A stretch of DNA of 7,801 nucleotides from assembly GCA_002470125.1 (NCBI GenBank), contig DKNB01000052.1, positions 1 through 7,801 on the forward strand, read 5' to 3'. The notes under the pieces were generated by a model, which saw nothing but the letters and a program-made list of their open reading frames with translations, searched no databases and was not told the origin of the DNA. Of this stretch, positions 5,394 through 7,801 are shown one piece after another; the first letter of the stretch is position 1, and the number at the start of each line of letters is the position of its first letter. This DNA comes from Gallionellales bacterium UBA7399 (lineage in GTDB: Bacteria; Pseudomonadota; Gammaproteobacteria; Burkholderiales; Gallionellaceae). The position numbers and the translations under genes were made by a program.

Positions 5394-6485
5394 TTACACA
5401 TTAAAGCGAAAATGCATCACATCGCCATCCTGCACCAAATAGTCCTTGCCCTCTAGTCGCATCTTGCCGCTCTCCTTGGAGCCCGCCTCGCCCTTGCAGG
5501 CAATAAAATCTTCGTAACTGATCACTTCTGCGCGAATAAAGCCATGCTCAAAGTCATTGTGAATAACACCCGCAGCCTGCGGTGCGGTATCGTTCACATG
5601 GATGGTCCAGGCGCGCACCTCCTTCACCCCTGCCGTAAAGTAAGTCTGCAGGCCCAGAAGCTTGTACGCCACACGAATTACCCTATTTAGGCCTGGCTCT
5701 GTCAGGCCTACATCGGCCAAGAACTCTTTCTTGTCCTCATCCGAAAGCTCAGAAATCTCAGACTCCAGTGCCGCGCAAACCGCCACAACCGGGGCACCCT
5801 CAAGCGCGGCAAACTCCTCAAGGCGCGTCAGCAGCGGGTTGTCCTTGAAGCCGTCCTCTGCCACGTTAGCGACATACATGGCGGGCTTGATCGTGAGCAG
5901 GCACAGCGGCTTCAGCAGGGCGACTTGTGTCGCATCCAGCCTCATAATGCGTGCGGGCTTTCCTTCGTTTAGGTGTGCGGCAACCTGATCCAGCAGCTCG
6001 CCAAACTTGGCGGCCCCTTTGTCGCCAGACCGAGCGAGCTTAGAGTTACGCAACTGCGCCTTCTCTATTGTCGCCATATCTGCCAGCGCCAGCTCCGTTA
6101 CGATTGTCTCGACGTCAGAGATTGGGTCGACCTTGCCAGCCACGTGGATGACGTTGTCGTCCTCGAAGCAGCGCACCACGTTCAGGATGCCATCGGTCTC
6201 ACGAATATTGGCAAGAAACTTATTCCCAAGGCCCTCGCCTTTGGAGGCGCCGGCTACCAGCCCAGCAATGTCAACAAACTCTGTAATGGCGTGCTGCATC
6301 TTTTGTGGCTTCACAATGTCGGCCAGCGCTTGCATTCGCGCATCCGGAACCTCCACGATGCCTACGTTGGGCTCGATGGTGCAGAAGGGATAATTCTCTG
6401 CCGCAATACCCGCCTTAGTTAAGGCATTAAATAGGGTGGACTTTCCCACGTTTGGTAGACCAACAATACCGCATTTCAAGCTCAT
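5394..6485 (-). CDS. ychF: YchF, ribosome-binding ATPase (Obg/OLA1 family)
   Basis: YchF is a universally conserved P-loop NTPase that binds ribosomes and, unusually for its GTPase superfamily, prefers ATP; it is linked to stress responses. The 363 residues equal the normal length. The G1 P-loop GLPNVGKST is at residues 9-17, the G2 region includes Thr36, and G3 DIAG is at 72-75, followed by the glycine-rich switch loop (LVAGASKGEGLGN). The G4 position is NVAE at 207-210 rather than NKxD, which is the change that explains the ATP preference. A coiled region (about 130-200) and a C-terminal TGS domain (about 280-363) complete it. AGGGA lies 6 bases before the ATG, and only 15 bases separate it from pth, so the two form one operon. 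An intrinsic terminator follows. Confidence 0.97.
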   Translation of the reverse strand: MSLKCGIVGLPNVGKSTLFNALTKAGIAAENYPFCTIEPNVGIVEVPDARMQALADIVKPQKMQHAITEFVDIAGLVAGASKGEGLGNKFLANIRETDGILNVVRCFEDDNVIHVAGKVDPISDVETIVTELALADMATIEKAQLRNSKLARSGDKGAAKFGELLDQVAAHLNEGKPARIMRLDATQVALLKPLCLLTIKPAMYVANVAEDGFKDNPLLTRLEEFAALEGAPVVAVCAALESEISELSDEDKKEFLADVGLTEPGLNRVIRVAYKLLGLQTYFTAGVKEVRAWTIHVNDTAPQAAGVIHNDFEHGFIRAEVISYEDFIACKGEAGSKESGKMRLEGKDYLVQDGDVMHFRFNV

Positions 6486-6500
6486 GAACTTTCCCTAAAA

Positions 6501-7076
6501 TTAATTCTTGTGCAGCCCCAGCATTGCCGCTTCCATTTCGCCATTAACAATCATATGTGTTGCATCCAATGAGCGCTGCATGGCGCGCTCAATTAGCTCC
6601 GCCTCCTCACGCGGTGGTGAGCTTAGTACATAATCAACTACGTCCGCACGATCTCCGGGGTGCCCTATGCCAATACGCATTCGCCAAAAATCACGCGTCC
6701 CCAGACATGCAAAAATATCCTTCAGGCCGTTGTGTCCGCCATGGCCGCCGCCGAGCTTGAGCTTGATCCTGCCCGGCAACAAGTCAAGCTCATCGTGCAC
6801 CACCAACACATGCCGGGGCTCTATCTTGTAGAACTGCGTCAACGCGCTCAACGCGCGCCCACTGATATTCATAAATGTTTGCGGCTTCAACAAAAAAAGT
6901 TCACGGTCGTGCGCCCGTCCGCAGGCGAGTAGGCCATGAAATCTGCTCTCCTCTCTAAAGGTGAAGGAGTGCGTGCGTGCGAACGCGTCTACCCACCAGA
7001 ACCCGGCATTGTGTCTGGTAGAGTCATACTTGTGACCTGGATTACCCAGCCCGACAATTAACTTGATCTCGTTCAT
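6501..7076 (-). CDS. pth: Peptidyl-tRNA hydrolase (Pth family)
   Basis: Pth frees tRNA from peptidyl-tRNA released early by ribosomes, an essential recycling step. With the start at 7076 the protein is 191 residues, as usual for the family (about 190-195), and begins MNEIKLIVGLGNPG like its homologues. Key residues are present: Asn12, catalytic His22 in TRHNAGF, Asn70 in KPQTFMNISG, Asp95 in VVHDELDL, and His115-Asn116 in GGGHGGHNGLKDI. A longer in-frame reading with an ATG at 7133 adds 19 residues (MWRVFRMLWVGF...), but that ATG lies inside the rplY terminator hairpin and the extra residues do not resemble Pth, so I reject it. The chosen ATG has no strong ribosome site. ychF follows 15 bases later. 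Confidence 0.96.
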   Translation of the reverse strand: MNEIKLIVGLGNPGHKYDSTRHNAGFWWVDAFARTHSFTFREESRFHGLLACGRAHDRELFLLKPQTFMNISGRALSALTQFYKIEPRHVLVVHDELDLLPGRIKLKLGGGHGGHNGLKDIFACLGTRDFWRMRIGIGHPGDRADVVDYVLSSPPREEAELIERAMQRSLDATHMIVNGEMEAAMLGLHKN

Positions 7077-7118
7077 TCGCCAGTTCGCATCCCACGTAAA
7101 ACCCACCCACAACATGCG

Positions 7119-7155
7119 AAAAACCCGCCACACTCCCTGTGGTGCGTGGCGGGTT
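7119..7155 (-). terminator. Intrinsic terminator after rplY
   Basis: The arms AACCCGCCAC (7122-7131) and GTGGCGGGTT (7146-7155) pair perfectly over ten bases around a 14-base loop. On the minus strand the hairpin runs into a T run (7119-7123). It begins 19 bases after the rplY stop and ends 42 bases before the pth start. The plus strand reads TTCTTC after the hairpin, so some activity in the other direction is possible, but no plus-strand gene needs it. pth may depend on read-through or on a promoter I cannot place. Confidence 0.88.
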
Positions 7156-7174
7156 CTTCATCACACGGCCTGCG

Positions 7175-7801
7175 TTACTTAGATTTCGCCTCTGGCTTTG
7201 CGTCAGTAGCGGTTGTGGCAGCAGCGGCCGTGGTGGCAGCGGACTCAGCCGTCGCCAATGCCTCAGCCTCTACCGCACCGCGAGGTACCTGCACGGTGGC
7301 CACCACAGCGTTTCCAATGTGACTGCCCGCCGCCTCTACGCCACTAGGCAACTTCAGATCGGACACATGTATGGAGTGACTGAGTGACAGGCTAACAAGG
7401 TCCACCTCAATAAATGTAGGCAAATCAGCCGGTAGGCAGGCAATATTTAGGTCGTTCATTACGTGAGAGACAACCCCACCGCTCAGCTTCACACCCGGGG
7501 ATGTGTCCGCATTAATAAAGTGTAGCGGCACCTTCATGTGAATCTTCTGGTCAGCCACAACGCGCTGGAAATCCAGGTGTTGCACCTGCGCCCGGAAGGG
7601 GTGCATGTTGACCGCGCGCAGCAGAACCTGTTGCTTTTTACCATCGAGGTCGAGGCTGAGGATGGAGGCGTGGAAAGCCTCCTTGCGCAACTGGTGCCAG
7701 ACCTTCTCGTGCTCGATTTCGATGGCGACGGGCTCATCCTTGCCGCCATAAATCACACCGGGAACAAAACCCGAGGTGCGCAGACGGCGGCTCGCACCCG
7801 T
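7175..7801 (-). CDS. rplY: 50S ribosomal protein bL25, long Ctc/TL5 form (5' end outside the window)
   Basis: bL25 binds 5S rRNA in the large subunit. The open frame continues past the window edge: the last bases translate as TGASRRLRTSGFVPGVIYGG, the conserved N-terminal region of bL25, so the GTG at 7754-7756 is not the true start and only about 10-15 residues are missing. The visible 208 residues include the 5S-binding domain (to about residue 105, with EAFHASIL, MHPFRAQVQHLDFQRV and IHMKVPLHF), the Ctc/TL5 C-terminal beta domain (SGGVVSHVMNDLNIACLPADLP, then DLVSLSLSHSIHVSDLKLP), and a low-complexity Ala/Thr tail ending DAKPEAKSK. E. coli has only the short single-domain form. A strong terminator follows, then pth and ychF, a common proteobacterial order (often after prs). 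Confidence 0.96.
   Translation of the reverse strand, partial: TGASRRLRTSGFVPGVIYGGKDEPVAIEIEHEKVWHQLRKEAFHASILSLDLDGKKQQVLLRAVNMHPFRAQVQHLDFQRVVADQKIHMKVPLHFINADTSPGVKLSGGVVSHVMNDLNIACLPADLPTFIEVDLVSLSLSHSIHVSDLKLPSGVEAAGSHIGNAVVATVQVPRGAVEAEALATAESAATTAAAATTATDAKPEAKSK

Noticed and set aside
5973..6422. Plus-strand frame of 149 codons inside ychF
   Set aside because: It is antisense to a fully conserved GTPase-family domain and resembles no known protein.
7754..7756. GTG as the rplY start
   Set aside because: The frame stays open to the window edge and encodes conserved bL25 N-terminal sequence (TGASRRLR, then PGVIYGG), so the gene is cut by the edge and does not start here.

Overview
The window is a stretch of ordinary Gram-negative core genome, moderately GC-rich and probably from a beta- or gammaproteobacterium. 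The evidence is a Tol system (outer-membrane envelope), a ruvC-ruvA-ruvB cluster next to yebC, and the order rplY-pth-ychF. The ruv and tol clusters lie directly side by side (yebC-ruvCAB-ybgC-tolQRA), as I recall for some Nitrosomonadales and Xanthomonadales; this is a guess from memory, and the species cannot be named from the sequence alone. All ten supported genes are on the minus strand, so transcription runs from high to low coordinates.

Right part (7801 to about 5330) is a translation block. It holds bL25 (rplY, its first residues outside the window), a strong intrinsic terminator, peptidyl-tRNA hydrolase (pth), and the ribosome-binding ATPase YchF, closed by a second intrinsic terminator. 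A 296-base gap without a gene follows (5098-5393). It contains the ychF terminator, an AT-rich palindrome close to yebC, and one copy of a small diverged repeat.

Middle part (5097 to 2059) is yebC-ruvC-ruvA-ruvB: a translation factor of the YebC/TACO1 family, then the complete Holliday-junction machine (RuvC resolvase, RuvA junction-binding protein, RuvB branch-migration motor). The ruvC-ruvA spacer carries the second copy of the diverged repeat, inverted relative to the first. ruvA and ruvB overlap by four bases.

Left part (1935 to 1) is ybgC-tolQ-tolR-tolA, the inner-membrane half of the Tol-Pal system, which uses the proton gradient to support outer-membrane constriction during division. 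tolA runs off the left edge; tolB and pal would be expected beyond it. ybgC appears to use a non-ATG start, and a perfect TATAAT hexamer lies upstream of it.

I found no mobile element, CRISPR array, RNA gene or unfamiliar protein. The most unusual item is the two-copy intergenic repeat (3741-3780 and 5259-5291). Nothing here supports a claim of a previously undescribed system.
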